Notes: generated from the sequence alone by a model not told the origin. Shown: positions 9,647 to 20,815, numbered from the stretch's first letter. The stretch is 64,000 nucleotides of DNA from Neopestalotiopsis rosae (GCA_023078685.1 JALGAS010000006.1:372001-436000); one strand, 5' to 3'. Numbers and translations are program-made.

Positions 9647-11079
9647 TCACGATATAGTGGTGAAATAATTACAAAACTCCCCATCATGCACAAGATTTTG
9701 CATACGTGCCTCATCCATGGTGACTTGTAGCTCCACAGTTCCATCACTCGGGCGAGGGAGCACGAAGCAGATACCATCGAATACCCCATCCGGGAATCTG
9801 AAGAAGTCAGGCAAGCTCCGCTCTCCGAATGTGCGCCCAAAATCGAGTTCATAGAAGGACAGACCGTATATGGAGCTGACCACGACGTCGTGGGCCAGCC
9901 ACGTGGGGTACAGTAAGCCAAGGACGCGGACGTCAGGGATCGAAGCAGCCAGCTCCAGTGTCTCATTGATTACAGGTATCTGCTGAACTTCACGCAGACT
10001 AGCCCGCAAGATTTGCGCAATGGAATCAAGAGACAGGGAGCGCGAGATCTCTTGCGCAGTCGACTCAGCCCTGCTGTATAGCACACAGTTGCCCAGTTAC
10101 GTGTTGCTGATTGGGGGTTCTAAGTGTTTGCGCACGTCCATGGCCATCATGAGGGTGGATATAGTTTCACCACGGCTGTCATGCTTTGTGCGCGCGCGCA
10201 GAATGGAGCTCCAGAGAAGAGCAGTCAGGCTATCGGCCGTGGAGATCCAGCCTGTCAAGCCGCTGGCAGCAGTTTGCTCCGAGCATACGTTCTTCAGACA
10301 TTGAAGATCTTTCTTGTCCATGCGGAAAAGCCCCGTGACTGGCGTGAGTGGAGGAAGCTTGGCTGCGAGGACCGCACTCGACTCTTCCTTTGGCCGGTAA
10401 TCCAGCCCCAGCATCTGCCATGAACGAGGGTTCAGCTTGATCTCCTCGTATCTTGAGTCTTTAATCGCTGGTTTCAACGTCTGCATATCCGACTCGGAAG
10501 GACCAAATTGCACATTCTGGATAGTAGGTGAAGCTTTGCCATTTTGGACATCAAGATCACTCTGGCATGATATTCGACGCGCAAGCGCAGCAAACTCGCC
10601 CATGACATTTACTACGCTCGTACCATCCATCAAGGTGTGTGATGTGGAAAACGCAAGGAAACATCCGCCTTTGATGAACGTGGCTCTCATGGCAGTTGTT
10701 CGAGTTCGGCCACCCTCCTGGCCTCTTGATGGCATGACTAGAGCTTGTGGAAGATACTTGCGCGACATGCCCAATGACTTGAGCTCATCGTAGCCTAGTT
10801 GGACCTCGTCTCGGGCGTCGCTAATCTCCAGCCTTGGTATCGATGCCTCTTCGCCCCGGAAAGAAGCACCTTGGTGCCGGGTCGTTTGGTTTCATCGTCA
10901 GAAATTGTAATAAGACCACCAAGTACCGGGTTTCCTTGCACGAGATGGTCGAAAGCCTGTGCCAAGATATCCTTTGCGCGCGCATGCTGAGTGTCATGAC
11001 AAGAGAAACAAAGGACGTGGCAGTTGTCAATATCGGGCATGATGTCGTCCAAAGGACTCAATTCCCGTAGCTGAGTCAT
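9647..11079 (-). pseudogene. Broken BAHD-like/TRI101-type acyltransferase
   Basis: The region reads as a transferase-family (PF02458-like) acyltransferase that would transfer an acyl group from CoA to a hydroxyl of a metabolite. The start at 11079 gives the usual fungal opening with an LSPLDDIMP motif. The catalytic HxxxD is present as SHTLMDG, and a degenerate DFGW-type structural motif appears as DFGRTFGE near the end. Two lesions break it. Between about 10897 and 10830 the frame shifts by one base, with no room for an intron. At 10097-10099 a TAA falls in frame inside the conserved LGN region (ISNT-stop-LGN), where the family has an aromatic residue; reading resumes in the same frame directly after it. 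The gene would be about 470 residues if whole. It sits divergently from the P450, which suggests it once decorated the same product. Confidence 0.85.
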
Positions 11080-11100
11080 CCTTGGTGACTGAATCTAGGA

Positions 11101-11111
11101 TCGAGTGACGG
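11101..11111. promoter_or_regulatory. Possible AflR-type site, TCG-N5-CGG
   Basis: TCGAGTGACGG lies 22 bp upstream of the acyltransferase relic start. AflR-type regulators bind inverted CG-rich half-sites five bases apart (TCGSWNNSCGR). Half-sites and spacing fit; the inner positions fit poorly. It is close to the ATG, so function is doubtful. Confidence 0.25.
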
Positions 11112-11675
11112 GGGCGGCGAGCTACGCTGTTGGAAGACGTGCAGGGCAGAAAACCGTTGTTTGTATTCGACTCAATGCATAGCTAAAAGATGCCGGTCAT
11201 CGACCGTACTCTTTTCCAGCGACTCGATTCCTATACAGATCTTTCCCACTGCCTGATTAGGAAACAATGATATTGCCCAAAACTGGGCACCCGCTTCGCC
11301 GTAGTGTTCCACCGCCTGCTACCCCATGGAGTAATTGCAATCCTTCGTGTTGGTTCCAGCCGCACTGTCGTGGGGCCAAAATCGCCCTACCACTGCAAAG
11401 TCTCCATTCTCATTCTGGCTGCCTTCTAGCCGTGGTGTGACCACCCATTGTTTCTAAGCGATCCATCTGCAAGGAAGCTGGGATGTGGCAAACATGTATG
11501 CATACATACACATGCACCTAAGTAATTGATGTAAGCACGCATGTAACCAACTGCATTGGAACCCGGTAGTTTGGAATGCTTCCCCCTTCGGGACGTAGAA
11601 ACATCCACCATAAGCTTATAAGTCTCCCAACCAGAATTGAGTCCAAAACTTGACCGGCTTGTGACTACATCTGAA

Positions 11676-11686
11676 TCGAGGCCCGA
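11676..11686. promoter_or_regulatory. Candidate AflR-type site, TCG-N5-CGA
   Basis: TCGAGGCCCGA is a perfect half-site dyad (TCG and CGA five bases apart) 117 bp upstream of the P450 ATG. The same arrangement occurs before the terpene cyclase, and an AflR-like Zn2Cys6 gene lies in the same locus. Inner bases fit the full AflR consensus only in part. Confidence 0.4.
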
Positions 11687-11803
11687 AGCTATTGGAATGA
11701 TTGTATAACACAATTCTGTGCTAAACTGTGATTTCCTTCAACCTTGACAAAATCGTCTTTTTTATTACGCTTTACTACCACTGCTTAGGCTGAAGATACT
11801 GTG

Positions 11804-13984
11804 ATGGAAATCTTGAGTCAAGTCCCTTCGACGGCCCTTTATGGCGGCTACATAGTGCGTAATGCAGCGTCTATGCTGGTATCGAACTCAAATTTGTCGC
11901 AGTACTGACCGTAACTCTAGATAGCCGCTGTTCTTGTCATCTTCGCTATATATCAGCTCTATTTCCATGAGCTTGCTGCATTTCCCGGCCCAAAGCTTGC
12001 AGCATTCAGCAATGTAGGATGCTCGCTCTTGCACATGTCACTTATGCGTTTAATTAATCTCGGCCGTAGTTTTCTTACAGTAGGAGCTATTTAGGCGGCC
12101 GGCAGCCTTGGGATATACTTGCGCTCCATGACAAGTATGGTAAATTACTTCCATTCCTTTTCTTCGTAACTTGAAGCATGGGTCGATCACTTACCGGGCC
12201 ATGTCTGTTTCTGGAATTGTTTTCGTTAGACCAAGAGTTTGACACTAATTTTATCTCAAAGGTCCCGTCGTTCGTGTGGCTCCCAACGATCTCTCGTTCA
12301 ATACTTCTCGATCTTGGTCCGACATATACGGGGTTCGGAAAGGCCAAAAAAGCTGTTTTATCAAGAGTTCATTCTATGATGGAGGAAACTTTGCCGATCA
12401 AGCGCACTCTATTGTGAGTGAGCGTAACGTCGACAAACACCGCCAAATGCGCACATTCCTTTCGCGCGCATTCTCAGACACATCTTTGAAGGAGCAAGAA
12501 TATTTGATCAACGGTATCATCGATCGATTCGTTGATAAAATTGGACAAGCTGGAAATGTTGACCTTACCCATTGGTTTAATCTCCTGACGTTCGGTACGG
12601 GAATCTACATAATATACTGACCCATGACCTGGAATGATTGGCAAACTAATTTGAGCACCAACCTATAGATATCATTGGAGAATTGGCATTCGGCAGGGAT
12701 TTTGAAGGTATTGAATCTGGTATGCACACCTTGTCATGTCTCGCAACAAAAGGAAAAAGAAAAGGAGGGAAACACTAACAGTTACAGGCAAAACACATTC
12801 TTGGATCGAGGATGTGCTGGGTAGTATGGCACAGTCGAGCGTATCTGATACCCTGACGAGGTTCCCTATCCTGGGAGGGCTGTGGTTGTTTTTCAACCCT
12901 GGTTGGATGGCAGGATTGATCCAGGCCGCCACAAGACACCAGTCGTACACCATAGAATTGACCAACAAGTACGTTTGGAAGGGTATACTTGTAAGAAAAT
13001 TGCTAACTGTCAATCCCGCAGACGACTTCAAGAAGATACCGATCGAAAGGATTTCATGAGCTACCTCCTCCGAGACCGAGAAGGCGTCTCAAGCATACAA
13101 ATGGCTGCGCACGCGTCCGACTTTGTGTGAGTCCGAATCCTGCCTGGCCCCCATAGATGGCTCCTGACATCGAAGAATATATGCAGCATTGCGGGAAGTG
13201 AAACCACTGCGTCTACCCTTGCTGCTCTATTTTACTATGTCCTCCGGACACCTGCAGTGAGGCAAAGGCTGGAGAGTGAGATTTTGTCGTCTTTCACGTC
13301 ATACGACGACATCAACGCCACCACCGCGGCATCTCTCAAGTACCTGCACGCGACCTGTCAAGAAGCTTTGCGCATCTTTCCCCCCTTGCCACTCGGGTTG
13401 CCAAGAGAAGTGCCGAAAGGCGGCGCATCGGTTGACGGATTTTGGGTTCCCGGAGGGGTATGTGTCCACCTCGCCCATGATCAACCCGATGACAGTGATG
13501 TCTCCTTCGAAGGTTCTCTGCTAACTTCCTAATCCTTCGGCTGACCAACAGACGATTGTTTACACAAATCCCTACGCAGCTAGCATGAGCACCTCAAACT
13601 TCAAGGAGCCTCATAAATTCCTCCCAGAAAGGTGGCTGTCAAAGGATTGTAATGACACTCTTGAAGCCAGCAGACCCTTCTCTTTTGGTCCACGCGCATG
13701 CCTTGGGCGGGGGTAATTACGTTTTCCTATCTCAAAGTCTTATGAGTAGAATTGCTGGAGATGAAGGATCCTCTGGTTATCACTATTGACACAGTAGCTG
13801 ACGGTTTGGCATATTCAATAGGCTCGCCTGGCTCGAACTCCACGTCACCGTGGCTAAGATCATGTACAAGTACGAACTTGATATCGTCGATAAAAACTTG
13901 GACTGGGATAAAGACGTGCAAATGAGTTTATTGTGGAAGAAACCAAGCTTTTCAGTCAGCTTGACGGAACGCCACAAGTCTTGA
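11804..13984 (+). CDS. Cytochrome P450 monooxygenase (trichothecene/terpene-type), 10 exons
   Basis: Membrane-anchored P450 of about 495 residues, likely an oxidase of the neighbouring cyclase product. The exons I can support are 11804-11854, 11921-12013 (or to 12047), about 12095-12139, 12262-12594, 12669-12719, 12788-12968, 13022-13126, 13187-13457, 13552-13712 and 13822-13984. Visible motifs are the N-terminal anchor followed by FPGPK, the GRQPWDIL..LHDKYG and VVRVAPNDLSFN regions, I-helix AGSETT, the ExxR helix (EALR), the PERW region and heme loop FSFGPRACLG with the Cys ligand, then LAWLELH. One junction is not clean: the obvious intron 12014-12080 puts a TAG in frame. A model using 12048-12094 keeps the frame and gives a total divisible by three, but its donor and intron length (47 bp) are marginal. 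All other joins are in phase. TRI11-like P450s are the closest type I recall. Confidence 0.85.
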
Positions 13985-15044
13985 TTGGACAGGCGGACTT
14001 TATTTTGAGCCAAAGATATATAGCCTACATTGATGTGCTCGACTTCCTTCCGCTAGCCTAAGTTTACCTTTCGAGGAAATAGCTTCGAAAAAGAAAATAA
14101 AAGAATTCCCTATCGCGACTACCGGAAACACGTGATGAGTATGTCAAAACCGCGATATGCATAGTGATATGAGAAATTCTCCCTCTGTGAAAGAGAATGC
14201 CTCCAAGCTATTTTTGAACATCTGTGTGTCAAGTCTCGCAATCGGATTCTACCCAAAACATACTCGTTCTCTCATATTTATACTTGCATGAATCATCAGT
14301 ACATCACCTGAACTTTTCGTTGGCGGCCCGAGTAAATTGGATGCATTCTCATTTATCTAGCTTCTATAGGAACTTTTGCTTTGTATCCAATCTTATCCAA
14401 TCTATGGAGATTTGCCAGATTTCATCTACTAATACTAAGACTTAACAGCATAAGTTCTTCGGTAAAGATCGTCGATACCCTCCAAGTAGTATGCTTGACC
14501 CATACCCCTTCCCCTCTGGTGCGTAGCTCGACGACACACTTGAGAAATCTCTAAGAGAAGCATGAGGGGGCTGATTCATGGCTGTCCAAGAAGATCACGT
14601 AACGTAATTGGCTTGTAGGACTTATCTTTCTACCCAGCATATTCTTTACTATGTATAGGTACGAACAGCCTTCAGTTTTAGGTAGTCTCGGCGTGTTTGC
14701 TGGGATAGTTGGGCTGAGCGATGATGACTTACTAGATGGGGAACGTAGATCGGATCATAACGTGTAAGCTTTGGCTGCGCTAGCGTGAACTCGATTCCGA
14801 TTGGGTTTGGTATAGATTTTGCCCCATGAGGAATAGTCTGAGCCGAAGACCCTGCGACTTAGATCCTGATGAGCAAACATCACGTCCATGACCGGCCTGT
14901 TACTGGTTCGAGGCTCTGGACAAGATGTTTGCTTAGAATAGCCGTCCATCACTTTAAGAGGGCTCGCCGTGGTCGGGAAGCGAACATCTTGTTCACCGTC
15001 TAAGCTCTGTTGTGTACGCCATAAACCAACAACAAGATTCAACA
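13985..15044. other. Intergenic, promoter of the terpene cyclase
   Basis: The left part is AT-rich (about 14050-14460) and the right part, nearer the cyclase, is more balanced. It contains the TCG-N5-CGA dyad at 14973-14983. No coding frame with family character was seen. Confidence 0.5.
14973..14983. promoter_or_regulatory. Candidate AflR-type site upstream of terpene cyclase, TCG-N5-CGA
   Basis: TCGGGAAGCGA ends 61 bp before the cyclase ATG at 15045. It matches the AflR consensus TCGSWNNSCGR at all but one inner position (G where A/T is usual). This is the best of the three sites seen in the cluster. Confidence 0.45.
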
Positions 15045-16301
15045 ATGTCTACAACCACTCTCAGTAATGCCATTGTGCATCCCGTCTCGGGATTGATTGA
15101 CCCGTTCACCAAGAAGCCCTTGACCAGGACCATCGGATCCCCAGTGTACCGAGACGTCCCCAGGTCGCTACGGCAGATCAGGCGCCGGGAGATTCCTCTG
15201 TCGTCCTGGGCACCGGCTTGTCATCCCTTAGTTGAGAAGGTCACCCACGATGTTGACGCCTGGTTCCTGGAGAACTGGCACTTTGAAAACGAGAAAGCTG
15301 CCCAGAAGTTCGTCGCGGCTGGCTTCTCGAGGGTGACATGCTTATACTATCCCTTGGCCAAGGATGATCGCATCAACTTCGCTTGTCGCTTACTTGCCAT
15401 ACTGTTCCTGATTGATGGTATGTGGACATATCCGGCACGATCAAGAAACTATTCGCATACTGACTACAGAACTCCGCTCTCAAGACATCCTAGAAGATAT
15501 GTCCCTGGAAGATGGCAAGGCGTACAATGCCAAGCTCATGCCTCTAGCACGTGGAGACACACTGCCAGACCGTAAGTTGTCTTGTCGGGCTGAGCCAGTC
15601 ATCGTTCATGATTTTAACAGGTTGCTTAGGAAGCGTTCCAGTTGAGTACATGTTTTACGACCTGTGGGACGAGATGCGCGCCAAGGATAGGGACCTTGCA
15701 AACGTGATTCTTGAGCCGACTTTCGTTTTCATGCGTGCCCAAACAGACAAGATCCGGACCGAAATCACCGAGTTTGGACAGTATCTGGAGTACCGCGAGA
15801 GGGATGTGGGAAAAGCGTAAGTACATCATTACGATAATGACCTGACTAAGTGCGAATTTACTAATTCGCCATAATTACTGCAGGCTTCTCTCAGCTCTAA
15901 TGCGATTTGCAATGGATTTGCATTTAACTGACGAAGAGCTCGATGCTATGAAACCGATAGAGCTTAACTGTGCGAAACATATTTCCATCGTGAATGATAT
16001 ATACAGCTGGGAGAAGGAGCTTAAGCAGTCAGAAATCACCCAACAGGAGGGTTCTTTCCTCTGTTCAGGGGTCAAGGTTCTTGCAGATAGTGTAGGGCTG
16101 GATCCTGGTGCTGCCAAGGCATGTCTATGGACTCTGGTGCGCGAGTGGGAGGAAAAGCACGAGCTTTTGTGTTCAGAGCCCTCACTGTCGTCTTCGCAAT
16201 GTTCCGCCGCGGCTAAGCTGTACCTCCAGGGCCTTGAGTACCAGATGAGTGGCAACGAGATTTGGAGCAGGACAACACCTAGGTATCTTGTGGTTAACTA
16301 G
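15045..16301 (+). CDS. Sesquiterpene cyclase, aristolochene synthase type
   Basis: Class I terpene cyclase of 354 residues. Four exons join in frame: 15045-15417, 15485-15571, 15630-15816 and 15884-16301. The Mg-binding aspartate-rich motif is DDILED and is split by the first intron. The second metal motif NDIYSWEKE (NSE/DTE type) is intact. So are the pyrophosphate-sensing RY/Arg regions, the VTCLYYPLA..DDRI block, the PTFVFMRAQTDKIR and YLEYRERDVGKALLSALMRF helices, and the C-terminal LEYQMSGNE.WS..T.RY end. These blocks are those of fungal aristolochene synthases, which cyclise farnesyl diphosphate in the cytosol to the eremophilane aristolochene, first step to PR-toxin-like compounds. The N-terminus is about 12 residues longer than the classic enzymes. 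All catalytic motifs are present, so I expect activity; the exact product (aristolochene or a close eremophilene) cannot be read from sequence alone. Confidence 0.93.
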
Positions 16302-17529
16302 ATGGTCACGCTTGGGGTTGTATTTTGCAGTGTTCCCCACACCAATGCGTACGTGTCTGCGAGAGTCTTTGATTTTTCACACATTCATTAAAAACGAGAG
16401 GAGAGTTGCAAAGTCAAATCTTTGAGTTGTGATGACCCATGTTTGTGTGACGACTGTGCAGTCAACCCTACGGAAGAAACAATATAGCTTTGTCCGACCA
16501 ACAATATGATACGAGTTTACGTCCGCCACCCACCTTTAACCTGACAAATGCATGTACTGAAACCTATTTACAAATGCTATTACATCTCATTCAGACCCTA
16601 GCGAGTAGCAAATGTAATCCCCGTTTCAAGAGCCACGCCAGTACTTACATAAAGCTCACAAAGAAGAGCATGTCTTATCACAACGCAGAATGTTGGGGGC
16701 TAGAGTGGCAATGTAGTCATCTGCCCCACGTGGGATGCTGACATGTGTGGATCTCACCCTCGGGTCCGTCTGATAGGGCCCATGTTGAGGATGGCACAGA
16801 CAGAGCGACTAATTCGGCCAACTGCGTACTACAGTAGGATGATTATCCATGTTCCCGTCGCCGTCGCTAGCCCGCGATTGCCCAAAGGGGACGCGTCGGC
16901 CCGTTCGGTGGACTACTGACGAGCTAGACATTCACAGATTAGTACTATGCACCGAACGATGCAGGTAGGCAGGGTTTGCTGAAAGCAGCATCAACCAGTT
17001 ATAGGTGACATGATACTATTATCATGACGATGGGACGGCTTCTCAATTGCTGGTCTCAACTATCTGCTGTGTGACAATTGAGCAACTCTCACTCAACGAG
17101 ATCAGGATGTCATTTTTACGCTTGTATCAAGAGACTGCTCGTGAGTCGCCTCGGCTTAACGAGTTCGATCGACGAGTTCCCGGAGGAGAAAACAGTCGCA
17201 ATGCTCTCCTAGCCGTAGTTATTTTTCATCACTCTACTATATCAATATCTTCAATCATATCGTCGCGATCCCCGCGAGCCCAAGTACATCAAGCATACCG
17301 TGCCAGTCTTGGGACATTTGATGTCGATCTATAAATACGGTTCAAGGCACTTCACTTGGATTGCGTAAGTTTGGATCTCTTCATATCTCTCTCGTTTGAG
17401 TCCATGTTGGGAACGGCAACTAAAAAAGACTGCTGAGCTTCTGGTGTGGAGTTTCACATTTTGTTCAGCTAACGCAGTGGTTTGGTACGATATCTATTTT
17501 GGTTCTCTACATCGCACTTGGTCTTCTTT
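16302..17529. other. Intergenic, convergent flanks of cyclase and regulator
   Basis: Holds the 3' ends of two converging genes. Several short frames occur but none shows family character, and no repeat was recognised. Confidence 0.45.
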
Positions 17530-18956
17530 CTATTTTCTATTTAGATTGACCTCAACTTCGAGAGATGACCATATTCTGAAATCTTCATCAAGAGAGGTCA
17601 GGTGTGATTTTTGATCAGTTGGAGCACGAGGTCGCATCAATTTGCTCAAGCAGGACTCTAAGCGAGCGGGGAGATCTGGCGCAACCGTTTCTGAAAATGA
17701 TTCGAGAAGGTGATTGATGAAATCTGCCAGTCGGGACGCCTTGATCTGCAGCAATGCATCCACGACGGCTTGCCTTTCCGAAGAGTTATCGATGACTAAC
17801 CCACCCACAGTTATTGTGTCACCGCTGAGGCCCGCGGATGAGGCTTCTTGCCAGGACTCCTGCTCGTTGTATATAGATACAAGTTGCTCTATGTTGAGAA
17901 TCAAGAGCTGCACGAATTGCGGCTGTGCCATATGCGCCCCACATTCGTGGACCAGCCGCTCCCATGTATGCAGAAACTTGTTGTGTATCCCCAAAAAATC
18001 CCCGGCTTCCATATGTGGAGCGTTCGAACGATGTTCAACTCTCAACTCGCTGAGCTCAAAAAGGCCGGCAGTCAATTGCTGCATGCACATACAAAGCTCT
18101 GATGGCTTTGATGACAGCGTACTACTCCGGCTGGCATTCCCACTCGGCGATGATTCCACTCTGTCCATGGGTGAGGCGGGTCTTCCGGTGTTTTGAATTC
18201 CGGACATGAGCTGATCGATATCATCCTCAGCGCTGTCCAGTAGAAGAACGTGGTCATCGATCAAGACACCAATGCCCGATGATGCCTCGGTGTGGCTAAT
18301 GGCAGCGTCCCAACACCAATTCTCGCTTGAGATTGACGACGGAGCGTCTGTCGGCCAGGCCACGCCGTCGTCAATCCGGGGCCAAGACAAATTCGTTGAT
18401 TCTTGACTCACCATCTGTTCACCGTTGAACAAGGCTTGACTTTGAAGCCTAGTACTTGATTTCGTCAAACTCGTGGCTGCAGAAGAGAGAGGTTGGCGTG
18501 CACTGTTCTGGGAGGATGCCGTGCTCGAGTCAAAGTCTTTGTCGTGAGGGCTTGTATGCCATGATGGAAGCATGGCGTGCATGCTTGTCTGCCGATCATT
18601 GTGGTCGGCTACCGGCTGATACATATCTGGGTTGGTATGAATGAACATGCCCTGCGTCCTAGAGCCGCCTTGACGGTTGCCTCCATGATTGCCATTCTTC
18701 TGACCTGGCCTCGGTCTGGGCCTAGAAAAGGTGCAGTTCTTCTGCAGGCGAGTACAGCGATCGCATCTTGACCTGCTACCACTGCACTTGACCTAGAGGA
18801 GCTTTTCTTAGCTGAGTGGTTTTGGCAGCGACTGCTTGTTGGCATCTCTGCTGCCCATGATAGGTGACCACGAACCTTATATTCCCGACATAAGTCACAT
18901 GCCGAGTGCCGAACGCCCTCAGTTTGAAGAACACCTTGCTCTCCATCATAGTTCAT
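17530..18956 (-). CDS. Zn2Cys6 transcription factor, AflR-like
   Basis: Nuclear regulator of 446-447 residues encoded by two exons, 18956-18876 and 18792-17530, with an intron of 83 bp inside the zinc cluster. Joining them gives a perfect binuclear cluster with spacing C-x2-C-x6-C-x6-C-x2-C-x6-C, starting near residue 19 (CDLC, then KCSG, RCDRC and QKNC). After a Ser-rich linker, residues from about 240 onward carry the CMCMQQLTAGLFELSEL pattern and a helical region like that of AflR/SirZ-type pathway regulators. Such proteins control the cluster they sit in through TCG-N5-CGA sites; two such sites lie upstream of the P450 and cyclase here. Converges on the cyclase. No lesion is visible, so it may still be active although several neighbours have decayed. 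Confidence 0.88.
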
Positions 18957-19896
18957 CCTTCAGATCCTGAGTGAACGTAAGGCAGGTCTGGCCGTGACAA
19001 TTATCTACAGAATCCAGAAGAGACCAAGACAGAATCAAGTCTCGGAGTTAGGCGCGCTTTATATGCAGGGTTCAGGGTTCCCAGCTGATATTTTCCGTCT
19101 TGCATCGTGGGACAGATATGCGTCAGATCACTGGGACTTGCCCCACTCGAATGGACGGTAACACCGATGCTGAGCTGTGCTTTGCGAGGCTGAACTGCAA
19201 TATTGCGGCACGATAAGCAGTGGCGGCCCTAGCAAAATCCTACGGGTGTCTTGCGGCTCAATTGCCATTATGGTCGTGAAGTCTTGCGCCCAAGTCAAGT
19301 ACCGCCTTAGATGCATAATTATTGAATAAGGGGCTCGATTTCAGTTGTATGCGGGGAGCAGTGCAATATCTGCCTCTAGGGCCATCGTATACAGATCCCA
19401 CTAGCTACTAGCTCCTTCGCGTATCTCGTCTGGCCCCTTGTCCGGTACGCGCAGGTTGCAGCAGGCTAGCGGCGCAAAGTCAGGGTTCACCGTTATCCCC
19501 AACCCAAACCCCCTCGTGAGAGGTTACCATGGAACGTCGGCAGGATTCGACTGGCATCATCGGCTGACGCGCGCGCTTACACTGTAGAGGTCCTAGCCGG
19601 ATGGAGTCACTGCTGGTAGTCGCCGATGCTGATTTGTCGTTTCCTTGAGGCAATCAATCGGGTTTGAACAGAAGTGTAAATACCTATGGGCTCTGCAGGG
19701 TACCTTGTGCAATGATAAGGCCGTCATGCCATGGCGTTATGTTCCATTTCTTGAGTCCGTCATGCCTTTGCGTTATGTTCTATTTCTTGAGTCCGTCAGA
19801 ATTTTGCTGTTTTCGAAACAATGACTGTTATCTAGCAGCCTTTGACCAATCCATCCTTTATTGAGGCTCTAAATCTTATGCAAGTCTTGCAACGGT
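18957..19896. other. Divergent intergenic region with a tandem repeat
   Basis: Upstream of the regulator (leftward) and of the SDR remnant (rightward). Contains the 36-bp tandem repeat listed separately. I found no clear TCG-N5-CGA dyad here. Confidence 0.45.
19721..19799 (+). repeat. 36-bp direct tandem repeat, about 2.2 copies
   Basis: Copies begin at 19721 and 19757, each opening CCGTCATGCC and ending TTTCTTGAGT, with a third truncated copy starting at 19793. The two full copies differ at only a few bases. It lies about 100 bp before the SDR remnant start. It looks like a recent local duplication; no function is evident. Confidence 0.85.
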
Positions 19897-20352
19897 ATGA
19901 GTGATGAGGCTAGAACCATCTTGCTCACGGGCGCCAACGGTGGGCTTGGCCGTGCCATTGCGGCCAGGATAGTTTCAACGTCCCATCTTGCCTGCAGCTA
20001 CGGTCTTTATACTGTCCGTGGTTTAGATCATCAAGGCCAGCTCGAAACGATTCTGGACAGTGAAACACAACAGCATCAGCACGAGATATTTGCTTTGGAT
20101 CTTTCGCAGCTGTCAGCGGTCCGCAAATATGCTAGCAACATCAACGAGCGGGTTCGATCCGGCTCGCTGCCCCCCATCAAAGCCATCATCCTTAACGCAG
20201 CCTATCAAGAGTATTCATCACAGTCATTCACGGTCGATGGCTTCGATATGACCTTCCAGTGTACATACCTCTCGCACTGGCTGCTGGTTCTTTTGTTACT
20301 CCCATCTCACGATACATTTACGAGGCATAGGATCAAGCTGACAGCCTTTTGA
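19897..20352 (+). pseudogene. N-terminal half of a short-chain dehydrogenase
   Basis: The frame starts like an SDR of the light-dependent protochlorophyllide reductase/WW-oxidoreductase type: TGANGGLG nucleotide-binding motif near residue 11, the ALDLSQLSAVRKYA segment, and an NAA motif with the conserved GF.MTFQ.TYLSHWLL block near residues 107-135. After residue about 138 the sequence stops resembling the family and ends at a TGA. The catalytic Ser and YxxxK, which should lie another 40-60 residues on, are missing. The protein is 151 residues against about 300 for the family. The next recognisable sequence, 47 bases on, is a P450 end in opposite orientation, so the gene was cut by a rearrangement. 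Confidence 0.8.
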
Positions 20353-20398
20353 AGAGAATCTCTTTCGTTGGATCCGGAATAGACTAACGAGGACAAGA

Positions 20399-20815
20399 TC
20401 AGCTGCAACATCTTGCAAATAAGCGGCTGAACGGGGGGATTGCCATGTGGGCAAATTCCATATTAGGGTACCTCGCAGTTATCCCTTCGGTTTGCTTCAG
20501 GTCAAAACAAGTGAGTGCGACAGCGGCTATTATCTTCAGTTCATTACCAGCGAAGAACCGTCTGGGGCATGCGTGACGTCCGTAGCCGAACACCAGACTG
20601 TTCTGGTTGACGCTCACAAACTGATTTTGTGTTGACGCGTCAATGTCCCTTGATCTAGCTTTCTCGCGCATGTTGTAGAAACGAAAAGCATCAAAGCTGT
20701 TTGCTCCGTTGTAAATTTCATCTTCATAGTTGATGGCATAGGTAGGACACTCGATCGTCACACCTGCTGGGATAGTCTGTCCATTTGACAACTTGAAAGT
20801 CTTCATGACTTCCCT
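20399..20815 (-). pseudogene. Heme-binding C-terminal remnant of a cytochrome P450
   Basis: About 139 residues of a P450 end, reading from about 20815 to the stop at 20399. It holds the beta region after the ExxR helix (LSNGQTIPAGVTIE), the meander segment and the heme loop FGYGRHACPRRFFAGNE with the Cys ligand. The Gly that normally follows C-x is replaced by Arg (ACPR instead of ACPG). The final strand ends IPPFSRL. The loop is like that of ent-kaurene oxidase and TRI4-type enzymes and differs from the FSFGPRACLG loop of the intact P450 in this locus, so this is a second family. Upstream exons are missing; the preceding bases only weakly recall P450 sequence before the polyketide synthase remnant begins. 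Confidence 0.8.

Larger units (their letters stand above)
11080..11803. other. Divergent intergenic region between acyltransferase relic and P450
   Basis: Shared upstream region of the leftward acyltransferase relic and the rightward P450. It contains two Zn2Cys6-type dyads listed separately (11101-11111 and 11676-11686). No coding frame is convincing. Confidence 0.5.
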
